From: Pseudomonadota bacterium
GTDB lineage: Bacteria > Pseudomonadota > Gammaproteobacteria > Xanthomonadales > Xanthomonadaceae
DNA: 40,222 bases
Direction: 5' to 3'
NCBI GenBank assembly: GCA_023388355.1
Contig: JAEWGI010000077.1
Location: 1 to 40,222, forward strand
How positions within the stretch are numbered: the stretch's first letter is position 1; each line of letters opens with the position of its first letter. Made by a program: the position numbers and the translations under genes. Below are positions 1 to 7,512 of the stretch, in pieces. Under the pieces are notes generated by a model, which was not told the DNA's origin, did no database searches, and saw only the letters and a program-made list of their open reading frames with translations.

Positions 1-62
1 ATCGCCGTTCGAAATCCGGTCCGGGCGGATGCGGTTGGCGAACGGCGAGAACGCCAGCAGCA
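1..62 (-). pseudogene. Duplicated 3' fragment of the neighbouring QEGLA-motif gene
   Basis: Bases 1-60 match bases 216-275, the last codons of the adjacent QEGLA-motif gene, with about four mismatches. Translated on the minus strand the copy reads LLAFSPFANRIRPDRISNGD, against LLAFSLFANRIRLDRISNGD in the intact gene. Similarity stops abruptly near base 61, where a palindromic repeat begins, so no 5' part of a second gene exists here. The window starts inside the fragment, so its far end is not visible. It is a non-functional remnant of a small duplication, probably linked to the flanking repeats. The nearest ATG on that strand (near 66) is out of frame with it. Confidence 0.75.
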
Positions 63-66
63 GGCA

Positions 67-96
67 TAGGTTGGGGTGAGCGCAGCGAACCCCAAC
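67..96 (+). repeat. REP-like palindrome, copy A
   Basis: An 8-bp stem (gttggggt at 70-77 with accccaac at 89-96) surrounds an 11-base loop. The 30-base unit is repeated in inverted orientation at 166-195 with about 28 of 30 bases matching. Palindromes of this kind are scattered between genes in Xanthomonadaceae. It lies at the breakpoint of the duplicated gene tail at 1-62. Confidence 0.8.
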
Positions 97-165
97 GACC
101 CACGCCGCGCGCCCGGCAAGCGCTCGGGACGCCGGGGCGGCACCGTTGCCTGGCGTGACCTGCGC

Positions 166-195
166 GTTGGGGTTCGCTTTGCTCACCCCAACCTA
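166..195 (-). repeat. REP-like palindrome, copy B
   Basis: Inverted partner of 67-96. Its own stem is 166-173 with 185-192. It ends about 12 bases beyond the stop codon of the QEGLA-motif gene, so it may also stabilise or terminate that transcript, although no T-run follows. The 69 bases between the two copies (97-165) carry no recognisable gene. Confidence 0.8.
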
Positions 196-206
196 TGGGT
201 CTGCGT

Positions 207-1451
207 TCAGGCGGGATCGCCGTTTGAAATCCGGTCGAGGCGGATGCGGTTGGCGAACAGCGAGAACGCCAGCAGGCCGGCGAGGCCGTTGGCGCGCGCG
301 ACCCAGTCGGGCAGCCAGCGCGGCGGGGCCAGCACGCCGGATTCGAACAGCGGCTCGAAGCGCGCCACGTCGTCCAGGGTCATCTTGCCGGCGAACAGTT
401 GCCGGCACTGGCGCAGCCGGCCCTCGCGCAGGGCGTGGCGGAAGAAGGTGTGTACCTCGACCAGGCCGCGCAGGTACACCGTGTCCTTGGCGAACGCGGC
501 GCCGCCGTGCAGCGGCACGCCGCGAAACACGCGCTGGGCCGACGAGAAGCTCTCGGCCGGAGTCTGGCCGGCATCGCGGAACCAGCCGAACACCTGCAGG
601 AAATCCGCGCCCTCGAGCGCCATCGCGATCGCCTCGGTGCGCAGGCTGACCCGCTTCATGCGTTCGATGTCGATGCTGCCGGTGATCTGTTCGGCCAGCA
701 CCGCCAGCCCCTCCTGGGTGGCGGTGACGCGCGGCGAGGCCAGCGCCAGGCTCGGCAGCGTGGCCTGGGCGCGGCCGTTGAGCGCGGTCAGCGAATGCAC
801 CATCGCCTCGTGGTGCAGCAGCTGCTGGCGGTCGTAGTCGCTGAAGGCGGCGCCGTCGCGCAGGCGGATGCGGTAGGCGCCGGCGGCGGCCTTGGCGATC
901 ATGTCCGGGTCGAGTTCGACCGCGATCACGCGCTCGCCGAAAAACGCGTCCAGGTCGCCCTGCAGCTGCAGCTGCAGCGCCGTGGCCGAGACCGCCACCT
1001 GTTCGCCCGGCGCCAGCAGCTCGCGGTCGAGCTCGTCGGCGATGCCGATGAAGTGGCGCGCGGCGTCGCGGGTGGTGGTGTCGCCGCCGGGCAGGCGGTC
1101 GCCCGGGTGGCCGTACAGCGTGACCGACAGCGCGCCAGCCTCGCTCGTGCCCAGCACCCCGAGCATGCGCGCGGCCAGGTCCCACTGCCGGGCCGAATCG
1201 ATCAGGTAGGCGCCCAGCGGGTGGTCCGGATCGGCGGCCGCGGCCACCGCCTGCAGCTCGCTCCGGGCATCGCTGAAATCGCGCGCCGGGTATTCGACCT
1301 GCGGCATCCGCATCACGCCTCGCGCCAGATCGTCCTGGAACGCGCGCTGCACCGACGCCGGCCAGCTCGCCAGGGTCAGCACCCGCAGCCCGCGCGCGGC
1401 CCGCACCATGCGGGCGTCGAGGGCGGCGTGGTGGGCGATGGCGTCGGGCAT
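207..1451 (-). CDS. QEGLA-motif (DUF1704) metallopeptidase-like protein
   Basis: A 414-residue protein of the DUF1704 family, often annotated 'flavohemoglobin expression-modulating QEGLA motif protein'. The name-giving motif is visible as TQEGLA (Q246, E247). About 30 residues earlier is an HExxxH sequence (H214, E215, H219), so the protein has the ligand set of a zinc metallopeptidase. Eukaryotic relatives of this family (MATCAP) are tubulin tyrosine carboxypeptidases. The substrate in bacteria is not known to me. There is no signal peptide or membrane segment, so it is cytoplasmic. I chose the ATG at 1451; a GTG nine codons upstream (1478) is also in frame, and neither has a good ribosome binding site. 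Its last ~20 codons are duplicated at 1-62. Confidence 0.85.
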   Translation of the reverse strand: MPDAIAHHAALDARMVRAARGLRVLTLASWPASVQRAFQDDLARGVMRMPQVEYPARDFSDARSELQAVAAAADPDHPLGAYLIDSARQWDLAARMLGVLGTSEAGALSVTLYGHPGDRLPGGDTTTRDAARHFIGIADELDRELLAPGEQVAVSATALQLQLQGDLDAFFGERVIAVELDPDMIAKAAAGAYRIRLRDGAAFSDYDRQQLLHHEAMVHSLTALNGRAQATLPSLALASPRVTATQEGLAVLAEQITGSIDIERMKRVSLRTEAIAMALEGADFLQVFGWFRDAGQTPAESFSSAQRVFRGVPLHGGAAFAKDTVYLRGLVEVHTFFRHALREGRLRQCRQLFAGKMTLDDVARFEPLFESGVLAPPRWLPDWVARANGLAGLLAFSLFANRIRLDRISNGDPA

Positions 1452-1540
1452 GGGCGTGGTCGTGGAGCGGGCCTGCACACGCTAGCGGAAAACGCTCGGC
1501 GGCGGGCCCGGCGCCCGCCGCGGCGGCACCGCGGCGGCGG

Positions 1541-2674
1541 TCAGCGCCGCCCCGGCCCCTTGCCGTCGCTGCGGCCCGCGGGCAGCTTGCCCGGCCTGGC
1601 GTCGGCCTTCTGCGCCATGCGCGAGGCCAGCCGGTCGGCGGCGCCGGCGACCTCGTCGCGCAGCTTGAGGTAGTTGGCCAGGCGGGCCGGATCGAGCGCG
1701 CCGGACTCGACCGCGGCGCGCACCGCGCAGCCCGGCTCGCGCTGGTGGCGGCAATCGCGGAAGCGGCACTGCTGCGCCAGCGCCTCGAGTTCGGCAAAGC
1801 CGCCATCGGCCAGCGTCTCCTCGCCGGTGGGCTTGAGTTCGCGCATGCCCGGGGTATCGATCAGGCAGGCGCCGGTGGGCAGCGCGATCAGCGCGCGATG
1901 GGTGGTGGTGTGGCGGCCGCGGGCGTCGTGCTCGCGCACCGAGGCGGTCTTCATCCGCTCCTGGCCGAGCAGCGAATTGGTGAGCGTGGACTTGCCCGCC
2001 CCCGACGAACCCACCAGCACCGCGGTCGCGCCCGGCGGCAGGTACGGGTCCAGCGCGCGCACGCTGGCCGGATCGCGCGCGTTGACCGCGACCACGGCGA
2101 CGCCCTGCCCGGGCGCGTCAGCCGTCCCCCCGGCCGCGATGCCCGCCAGCGCGGCGCGTGCGGCGGCCAGGTCGGCGTCGTCGCGGTCGACCTTGGTCAG
2201 CACCACCACCGGCGTCACCCCCTCGCCCTGCACCAGCAGCAGGTAGCGCTCGATCCGGCGCGGATTGAAGTCGCCGTCGAGGCCGCACACGATCAGCACC
2301 GTATCGACGTTGGCCGCGATCAGCTGCTGCCGGTAGTGTTCGCCGGCCGCGCCGCGCTTGATCGCGCTGCGGCGCGGCAGCAGGGCCACGATGTGCCCTT
2401 CCTCGACCAGCACCCAGTCGCCCACCACCGCGCGCTCCTCGGGCGCCACCTTGCCGCGCCGGTAGCCGGGCGGGCGCTGCCACTGCGGCGGCGATTCGAC
2501 CGTGCAGGCGCGATCGATTGCATCGGCAACCACATAGCCGGAGCGATGCTGTTCGACCACCCGCGCGGGCCGCGCCTGCGGATGCGCCGCCATCGCGTCG
2601 GCCCACGGCCCGGGGCCGGGCGCGCCGACCCACGGCCAGCCGATCGCGCGCAGCGCGTTGGCGGCCGGGATCAA
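1541..2674 (-). CDS. rsgA: Ribosome small-subunit-dependent GTPase RsgA
   Basis: Circularly permuted GTPase that assists late maturation of the 30S ribosomal subunit. An N-terminal OB-fold region is followed by the G motifs in permuted order: TKVD (G4, residues 160-163), GSSGAGKST (P-loop, 222-230) and DTPG (G3, 273-276). A C-terminal zinc knuckle follows with C303, C308, H310 and C316. These are the diagnostic features of the family. The start is uncertain. The recognisable protein begins at LIPAANALRAIGWPW, so I use the TTG at 2674. An ATG at 2697 opens a plausible N-terminus (MSNLPVRA) but meets a stop after eight codons in a different frame. This may be a one-base indel or simply non-coding sequence. 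The open frame also extends upstream to 2848, but that stretch overlaps alaA and does not look like RsgA. Confidence 0.9.
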   Translation of the reverse strand: MIPAANALRAIGWPWVGAPGPGPWADAMAAHPQARPARVVEQHRSGYVVADAIDRACTVESPPQWQRPPGYRRGKVAPEERAVVGDWVLVEEGHIVALLPRRSAIKRGAAGEHYRQQLIAANVDTVLIVCGLDGDFNPRRIERYLLLVQGEGVTPVVVLTKVDRDDADLAAARAALAGIAAGGTADAPGQGVAVVAVNARDPASVRALDPYLPPGATAVLVGSSGAGKSTLTNSLLGQERMKTASVREHDARGRHTTTHRALIALPTGACLIDTPGMRELKPTGEETLADGGFAELEALAQQCRFRDCRHQREPGCAVRAAVESGALDPARLANYLKLRDEVAGAADRLASRMAQKADARPGKLPAGRSDGKGPGRR

Positions 2675-2756
2675 GCGCGGACGGGCAGGTTCGACATGGG
2701 GCGATTCTAGGCCCAGCGGGGCCGGGGGTCGCGTGCATGGACGCACCGCAGCCCGC

Positions 2757-2784
2757 TTTTTCCGGGGTCGCACAGGCGTATGAT
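2757..2784 (+). promoter_or_regulatory. Candidate promoter for alaA
   Basis: A -10-like TATGAT (2779-2784) lies 16 bases after a weak -35-like TTTTTC (2757-2762), about 40 bases before the alaA start and in the space between the divergent rsgA and alaA genes. The -35 match is poor, so this is a candidate only. Confidence 0.35.
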
Positions 2785-2825
2785 CTGCCTTTTCGCGGCC
2801 ACCGGCCGCCCAACCGCCCACGCCG

Positions 2826-4094
2826 ATGTCCACCCCGAGCCTGCCCACCCGCGAACGCCTGTCCGAAGTCCGTTACGAGATCCGTGGCGAGCTGGCGCGA
2901 CGAGCGCGCGAGCTGGAGACGCAGGGGCGCAGCCTGATCAAGCTCAACATCGGCAACCCGGGCGCATTCGGGTTCCGTGCGCCCGAGCACCTGCAGCGCG
3001 CGATCGCCGACCATATCCACCGCACCGATCCCTACACCCACCAGCAGGGCCTGCCGGAGGCGCGCGAGGCGATCGCCGCGCACCACGTCGCGCGCGGCAC
3101 GCCGTACGCCTCGCCCGAGCGCGTGTTCGTGGGCAACGGGGTGAGCGAGCTGATCGACATCTCGCTGCGCGCGCTGCTCAATCCCGGCGACGAGGTGCTG
3201 GTGCCCTCGCCCGACTATCCGCTGTGGTCGGCGGCGACCATCCTCAACGACGGCCGCCCGGTGTTCTACCAGTGCCATGAAGGCAACGGCTTCCTGCCCG
3301 ATCCGGTGGAGATGGAAGCGCTGGTGTCGGCGCGCACGCGCGCGATCGTGCTGATCAACCCGAACAACCCGACCGGCGCCAACTATCCGCGCGAGCTGCT
3401 CGAGCGGATCGTCGCGATCGCGGCCAAGCACAACCTGCTGCTGCTGTGCGACGAGATCTACGACAGCATCCTCTACGACGGCAGCGGTTTCGTGCCGGTT
3501 GCGCCGATCGCCGGCGACGCGCCCTGCCTGTCGTTCGGCGGACTGTCCAAGGTGCATCGCGCCTGCGGCTGGCGCGTGGGCTGGGCAGTGCTGTCGGGCG
3601 ATCCGAAGCGCAGCGCCGAGTTCCGCCACGCCATGGACCTGCTCGGCGCGCTGCGGCTGTGCGCCAACGTGCCGGGACAGTTCGCGATCGAGGCCGCGCT
3701 GACCGGTGCCGACACCATCACCCCGCTGTGCAGCGCGGGCGGACGCCTGTACGAAACCCGGCGCGCGGTGATCGAGGCCTGCGCGGCCAGCCCGCACCTG
3801 GAGCTGGTCGCGCCTGCCGGCGCCCTGTACGCGTTCCCCGGCGTGGTCGGCCCTGCCGCCGAAGGCTTCGACGACCACGGCTTCGCGCTGGAGCTGCTGG
3901 AAACCGAGAACGTGCTGATCGTGCCGGGCACCAGCTTCAACGTGCCCTACCGCAACCACTTCCGCGTCACCCTGCTGCCGCAACCCGACGTGGTGCGCGA
4001 GGTGTTCGCCCGCATCGAGCGGGTGCTCGACCGGCGCGCACGCGCCAACGCCACGGTGGTGCCGCTGAAGAAGAAGGCACGGCCGGCCGCGTGA
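2826..4094 (+). CDS. alaA: AlaA-type PLP-dependent aminotransferase
   Basis: A 422-residue fold-type I aminotransferase, class I/II. Family signatures include NPNNPTG (178-184), CDEIYD (about 208-213) and the PLP-binding lysine in GLSKVHRACGWR (K242). The surrounding sequence, including MDLLGALRLCANVP, matches the AlaA family, which makes alanine from pyruvate using glutamate. The exact amino-acid preference cannot be read from sequence. The protein is cytoplasmic and close to the family length (about 405), with a short basic C-terminal tail. Its stop codon overlaps the GTG start of the SGNH hydrolase gene (GTGA), so the two genes are translationally coupled. Confidence 0.9.
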   Translation: MSTPSLPTRERLSEVRYEIRGELARRARELETQGRSLIKLNIGNPGAFGFRAPEHLQRAIADHIHRTDPYTHQQGLPEAREAIAAHHVARGTPYASPERVFVGNGVSELIDISLRALLNPGDEVLVPSPDYPLWSAATILNDGRPVFYQCHEGNGFLPDPVEMEALVSARTRAIVLINPNNPTGANYPRELLERIVAIAAKHNLLLLCDEIYDSILYDGSGFVPVAPIAGDAPCLSFGGLSKVHRACGWRVGWAVLSGDPKRSAEFRHAMDLLGALRLCANVPGQFAIEAALTGADTITPLCSAGGRLYETRRAVIEACAASPHLELVAPAGALYAFPGVVGPAAEGFDDHGFALELLETENVLIVPGTSFNVPYRNHFRVTLLPQPDVVREVFARIERVLDRRARANATVVPLKKKARPAA

Positions 4095-4723
4095 GCGGCG
4101 CCGCCGGCCCGCGCCTGCGCGTTCTTGCGCTGGGCGACAGCTACACCATCGGCGAGGGCGTGGAGCCGGACGGGCGCTGGCCGCTGCAGCTGACGCGCGC
4201 GCTGCGCGAAGGTGGCGTCGCTCTCGGCGATCCGCAGATCATCGCCACCACCGGCTGGACCACCGACGAGCTCTCGGCCGGCATCGACGCGGCGGCGCCC
4301 ACCGGAGGCTTCGACCTGGTAAGCCTGCTGATCGGCGTCAACAACCAGTACCGCGGCCGATCGCTGGACGAATACCGCATGCAGTTCGAGGCCCTGCTCG
4401 AGCGCGCCATCACACTGGCCGGCGGCCGCGCCGACCGCGTGCTGGTGCTGTCGATCCCCGACTGGGGCACGACCCCGTTCGCGCGCCAGTCCGGTCGCGA
4501 CCGCAACCTCATCGCGCAGGAGATCGACGCGTTCAACGCGGTCGCGCGCGACGCCTGCGCCGCAGGCGCGGTGGCCTTCGTCGACGTTACCGCGCATGGC
4601 CGGGCGCACGCGGCCGACACGGCCATGCTGGCCGACGACGGCCTGCACCCGTCCGCCGCCGCCTATTCGGCGTGGGCACGGCTGGCGCTGCCGGTGGCGC
4701 GTCGGTTACTGTCGCGGCCATGA
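4091..4723 (+). CDS. SGNH/GDSL-family hydrolase
   Basis: A 210-residue SGNH esterase/lipase-type hydrolase. Block I is ALGDSYT, with the nucleophile S17. Block II glycine is G55 (ATTGW), block III is GVNNQ (N84) and block V is DDGLHPS (D183, H186). All four catalytic blocks are therefore present. There is no signal peptide, so it probably acts in the cytoplasm on small acyl esters. I chose the GTG at 4091 because it gives a 4-base overlap with the alaA stop and leaves the first strand (RLRVLALGDSY) close to the N-terminus. Its own stop overlaps the ATG of the methyltransferase gene (ATGA). The natural substrate is unknown. Confidence 0.88.
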   Translation: MSGAAGPRLRVLALGDSYTIGEGVEPDGRWPLQLTRALREGGVALGDPQIIATTGWTTDELSAGIDAAAPTGGFDLVSLLIGVNNQYRGRSLDEYRMQFEALLERAITLAGGRADRVLVLSIPDWGTTPFARQSGRDRNLIAQEIDAFNAVARDACAAGAVAFVDVTAHGRAHAADTAMLADDGLHPSAAAYSAWARLALPVARRLLSRP

Positions 4724-5421
4724 ACGGACCCCACCCGCGGCCCATGGACGCCGCCGCCGCGCTGGCCATCGCCCGCGCCTTCCTGCCCGAACGCACGCTG
4801 GGCAACCGCTACGACTACTACTACACGCGCACCAAGCTGCGCACCGACCCGCTGTACCCGGGCGTGCTCGACGCGCTGCGCGGCAACCACGCGCCGCTGC
4901 TGGACCTGGGCTGCGGCCTGGGCCTGCTGGCGCACGCGCTGCGCCGCGACGGCCAGCGCATGGACTACGTGGGCGTGGACATCGACGCGCCCAAGATCGA
5001 GCGCGCGCGCCGGATCGCCGACCGCGTCGGCCTGGAGGGCGTGCGCTTCGACGTGGTCGACCTGGCCGCCGGCTATCCGCCGCACCACGGCAGCGTGGCG
5101 ATCCTGGACGTGCTGCAGTTCCTGACCCGCGAACAGCAGGCGGCCCTGCTCGACGCGGCGATCGCGATGCTGGCCCCGGGCGCGCTGCTGGTGATGCGCG
5201 CGGCCCTGGACGACGGCGGCACGCGCATCCGCCGCACCCGCTTCGGCGACCGCTTCGCTGCCTTGACCGGGTGGATGCCCGACCGGCCCCGGCACTATCC
5301 GACGGTCGAGGAACTGCGCGCGCGCTTCGACGCCGCGGGACTGCCGGTCGAAATCCAGCCCTGGTTCGGCAACACGCCGTTCAACAACTGGATGGTGCTG
5401 GCACGACGGCCGGCGGCCTAA
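4720..5421 (+). CDS. Class I SAM-dependent methyltransferase
   Basis: A 233-residue Rossmann-fold methyltransferase. Motif I is LDLGCGLGLL (about 61-70), and an acidic residue after strand 2 (GVDID, about 86-89) should bind the ribose of S-adenosylmethionine. A PHHGSVAILDVLQFL stretch corresponds to strand 4. The C-terminal half (GWMPDRPRHYPTVEEL) probably holds substrate specificity, which I cannot assign. The ATG at 4720 overlaps the upstream stop by ATGA, which supports it over the earlier in-frame ATG at 4672. It is the third gene of the coupled run alaA-SGNH-methyltransferase, so the protein may modify a small molecule handled by the same set. It converges on the deacetylase gene with a 4-base overlap. 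Confidence 0.88.
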   Translation: MNGPHPRPMDAAAALAIARAFLPERTLGNRYDYYYTRTKLRTDPLYPGVLDALRGNHAPLLDLGCGLGLLAHALRRDGQRMDYVGVDIDAPKIERARRIADRVGLEGVRFDVVDLAAGYPPHHGSVAILDVLQFLTREQQAALLDAAIAMLAPGALLVMRAALDDGGTRIRRTRFGDRFAALTGWMPDRPRHYPTVEELRARFDAAGLPVEIQPWFGNTPFNNWMVLARRPAA

Positions 5422-6185
5422 TCCGGCAGCACCGCCTTCAGGCCCAGCGCGTCGAGCTTGCGCAGCACGCCGGCGATCATCTCGACGCTGCGACCATGCC
5501 GTGCGCCCTCGTGCAGCAGCACGATCGCGCCGGGCGCAAGTCCCGACCCGATGCCGGCGACCACGCGCTCGACGTCGCTCTTGACCGCGTCGAAGCCGCG
5601 CGCGCTCCAGGCCACACGCGCCAGGCCCAGATCGCGCAGCGGCGCGTGCACGAACGGGTTGGCGTGCCCGACCACGGCGCGGAACCAGCGCGGCGCCACG
5701 CCGGTGGCCGCGGTGAGCTGGCGCTGCGCGTCGGCGATCTCGTGGCGCATGCGGCGCGGCCCCAGCGCCCAGAACCAGGCCTGTGGATGCGAGGCGCTGT
5801 GGTTGCCGATGCCGTGTCCGCGCCGCGCGATCTCCCGCGCCAGCCCGGGGCGCGCGGCGGCGCGGTCGCCGACCAGGAAGAAGGTCGCCTTCGCGCCGTG
5901 GGCGTCGAGCAGGTCGAGGATCGCGGTCGTGTCGTCGGACGGGCCGTCGTCGATGGTCAGCCAGACCTCCGGGCCTGCCTCCGGCAGGCGCGAGAGCACC
6001 GGCCCGTACAGCGGCGCGTTCGGCGCCAGCGCGCCCCACAGGGCTACGGCGTGGGTGGCCAGCAGCAGCAACAGCCCCGCTGGCCAGCCCCAGCGCCACC
6101 AGACCCAGGCGACCAGCAGCTGCGAGAGCAGCAGCAGCGGCAGCCAGGCGTGCGGACGGCGCGGAGGTCGGTGGCTTGCCTGCAT
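5418..6185 (-). CDS. Membrane-anchored polysaccharide deacetylase (carbohydrate esterase 4-like)
   Basis: A 255-residue protein with two hydrophobic segments near the N-terminus (about 13-33 and 36-52), followed by a NodB-type deacetylase domain. The metal-binding motifs are visible: TIDDGPS (D79, D80) and NHSASHP (H129, H133). A later motif, VLLHEG, supplies the usual C-terminal histidine. The usual FRPPYG motif is replaced by FRAVVGHANPF, so substrate choice may differ from standard family members. The catalytic domain most likely lies on the periplasmic side and removes acetyl groups from an envelope polysaccharide or lipid-linked sugar. I chose the ATG at 6185; the frame is open further upstream but has no protein-like character there. 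Confidence 0.85.
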   Translation of the reverse strand: MQASHRPPRRPHAWLPLLLLSQLLVAWVWWRWGWPAGLLLLLATHAVALWGALAPNAPLYGPVLSRLPEAGPEVWLTIDDGPSDDTTAILDLLDAHGAKATFFLVGDRAAARPGLAREIARRGHGIGNHSASHPQAWFWALGPRRMRHEIADAQRQLTAATGVAPRWFRAVVGHANPFVHAPLRDLGLARVAWSARGFDAVKSDVERVVAGIGSGLAPGAIVLLHEGARHGRSVEMIAGVLRKLDALGLKAVLPD

Positions 6186-6297
6186 CGGGCGATGATGCCA
6201 CCGGCGCGCGGGGCGCAGGCGCGGCAGGCTCCGTTCCACGCCCCGGTCCGGGGTTCGCGGTACCATGGTCGGCCCCGTTTTCCGCAGGATTTCCGCC

Positions 6298-7224
6298 ATG
6301 TCCCTGGACCCCGCCGTTCGCGCCCGCATCGACGCGCTGCTGCAGGCCAACCGCGCCGTTCTGTTCATGAAGGGCGTTCCGTCCATGCCGCAGTGCGGCT
6401 TCTCGGCCAAGGCGGTGTCCGCGCTCGACGCGCTCGAGGCGCAGTACGCGCACGTGGACGTGCTGTCCGATCCGGAGATCCGCGAGGGCATCAAGGCCTA
6501 CGGCGACTGGCCGACGATCCCGCAGCTGTACATCAACGGCGAACTGGTCGGCGGCAGCGACATCATCGGCCAGATGGTCAACAGCGGCGAGCTTCACACC
6601 GCGCTGGGCCTGCCCGCGCCGGACCGCACCCCGCCCTCGATCACCATCACCCCGGCGGCGCTGAAGATGATCCGCCAGGCGATCGCCGATGCCGGCGGCG
6701 AGGTGGCGCTGCTGGTGGACGTGGACCGCAGCTTCCGCACCCGGCTCAACCTCGGCCCGGCCGACGCCGACGCCATCGCGACCGAGGTGGAGGGCGTGCG
6801 GGTGCAGTTCGACCTTGCAGGCGCACGCCGCGCAGAAGGCCTGACCATCGACTTCGCCGACGACATGCGCGGCAAGGGCCTGGTGATCGACAACCCCAAC
6901 GCGCCGCAGCCGGTGGCGATGATCAGCCCGGCCGACACCGACGCCAAGGTGCGCAGCGGCGAAGTGGTGCTGGTCGACGTGCGCCCGCCGGAGGAGCGCG
7001 CGATCGCCTCGGTGCCGGTGGCCTACCGCACCTTCGACGAGGGCCGCGAGGCGATCGAGGCCCTGCCGAAGGACACCGCGATCGCGTTCATGTGCCACGG
7101 CGGCGGCCGCGCCGGCCGCACCGCCGAGGAATTCCGCGCGCTGGGCTTCCGCAACGTGTTCAACGTCGAGGGCGGGATCGTGGCGTGGTCGGAGACGGTG
7201 GATCCGTCGATTCCGAAGTACTGA
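6298..7224 (+). CDS. grxD: Grx4-family monothiol glutaredoxin fused to an A-type-carrier-like domain and a rhodanese domain
   Basis: A 308-residue, three-domain cytoplasmic protein. Residues 1-105 are a monothiol glutaredoxin with CGFS (C33-S36), FMKG and WPTIPQLYINGE, the set that binds glutathione and a shared [2Fe-2S] cluster. Residues about 112-203 resemble a HesB/IscA A-type carrier (ITITPAALKMIRQ at the start, GKGLVIDNPNAP at the end). However, the domain contains no cysteine, and the usual CxC after NPN is missing. Residues about 207-305 form a rhodanese domain with the active-site loop CHGGGRAGR (C266). A role in iron-sulfur cluster trafficking, perhaps combined with sulfur handling, fits. 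I believe this architecture occurs in related Xanthomonadaceae. The ATG at 6298 matches the glutaredoxin start; an in-frame ATG at 6265 adds only an unlikely extension. Confidence 0.9.
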   Translation: MSLDPAVRARIDALLQANRAVLFMKGVPSMPQCGFSAKAVSALDALEAQYAHVDVLSDPEIREGIKAYGDWPTIPQLYINGELVGGSDIIGQMVNSGELHTALGLPAPDRTPPSITITPAALKMIRQAIADAGGEVALLVDVDRSFRTRLNLGPADADAIATEVEGVRVQFDLAGARRAEGLTIDFADDMRGKGLVIDNPNAPQPVAMISPADTDAKVRSGEVVLVDVRPPEERAIASVPVAYRTFDEGREAIEALPKDTAIAFMCHGGGRAGRTAEEFRALGFRNVFNVEGGIVAWSETVDPSIPKY

Positions 7225-7268
7225 GCGCAGCGACGGCCCGTTTGCGCGGTTGGGACCGCCACCCTTCC

Positions 7269-7292
7269 TGTAGGAGCGGCTTCAGCCGCGAC
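7269..7292 (+). repeat. REP element, copy 1
   Basis: This 24-base element is exactly repeated in inverted orientation at 7465-7488. It has an internal imperfect palindrome, gcggct/agccgc. Elements of the form GTAGGAGCGGCTTCAGCC are a well-known repeat class in Pseudomonas and Xanthomonadaceae intergenic DNA. It lies downstream of the glutaredoxin gene. Confidence 0.85.
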
Positions 7293-7356
7293 AGATGCGC
7301 GTCACGGTGACGGGTGCGCGGATGCGTGAGGCGGTTTCGCATTCAATGCTTCAGGT

Positions 7357-7422
7357 TGTCATCCCGAGCCGTAGGCGAGGGATCTGCGGAAAGGCAGATC
7401 TCTCCCTGCGGTCGAGATGACA
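7357..7422. repeat. Intergenic palindromic repeat of about 66 bases
   Basis: Outer arms TGTCATC (7357-7363) and GATGACA (7416-7422) are inverted copies. An inner hairpin pairs GATCTGC (7381-7387) with GCAGATC (7394-7400). A degenerate right half of the same element occurs at 16801-16829 (ctcccttcggtcgaaatgac). The element sits between the two inverted REP copies, so 7269-7488 is a compound repeat block with no gene. Confidence 0.7.
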
Positions 7423-7464
7423 GTTGTTCCATGCGCCTGAACGCGAATCTGTATCAGGCGCCGG

Positions 7465-7488
7465 GTCGCGGCTGAAGCCGCTCCTACA
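7465..7488 (-). repeat. REP element, copy 2 (inverted)
   Basis: Exact inverted copy of 7269-7292. The pair is arranged as in REP doublets. It ends 24 bases before the stop codon of the DUF924 gene, which reads towards it. Confidence 0.85.
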
Positions 7489-7512
7489 AGATCGCGAGCG
7501 TCGGGCGCGTGC

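Noticed and set aside
4596..7310. A 904-codon plus-strand frame across the methyltransferase, deacetylase and glutaredoxin
   Set aside because: Out of frame with all three real genes and arginine-rich throughout.
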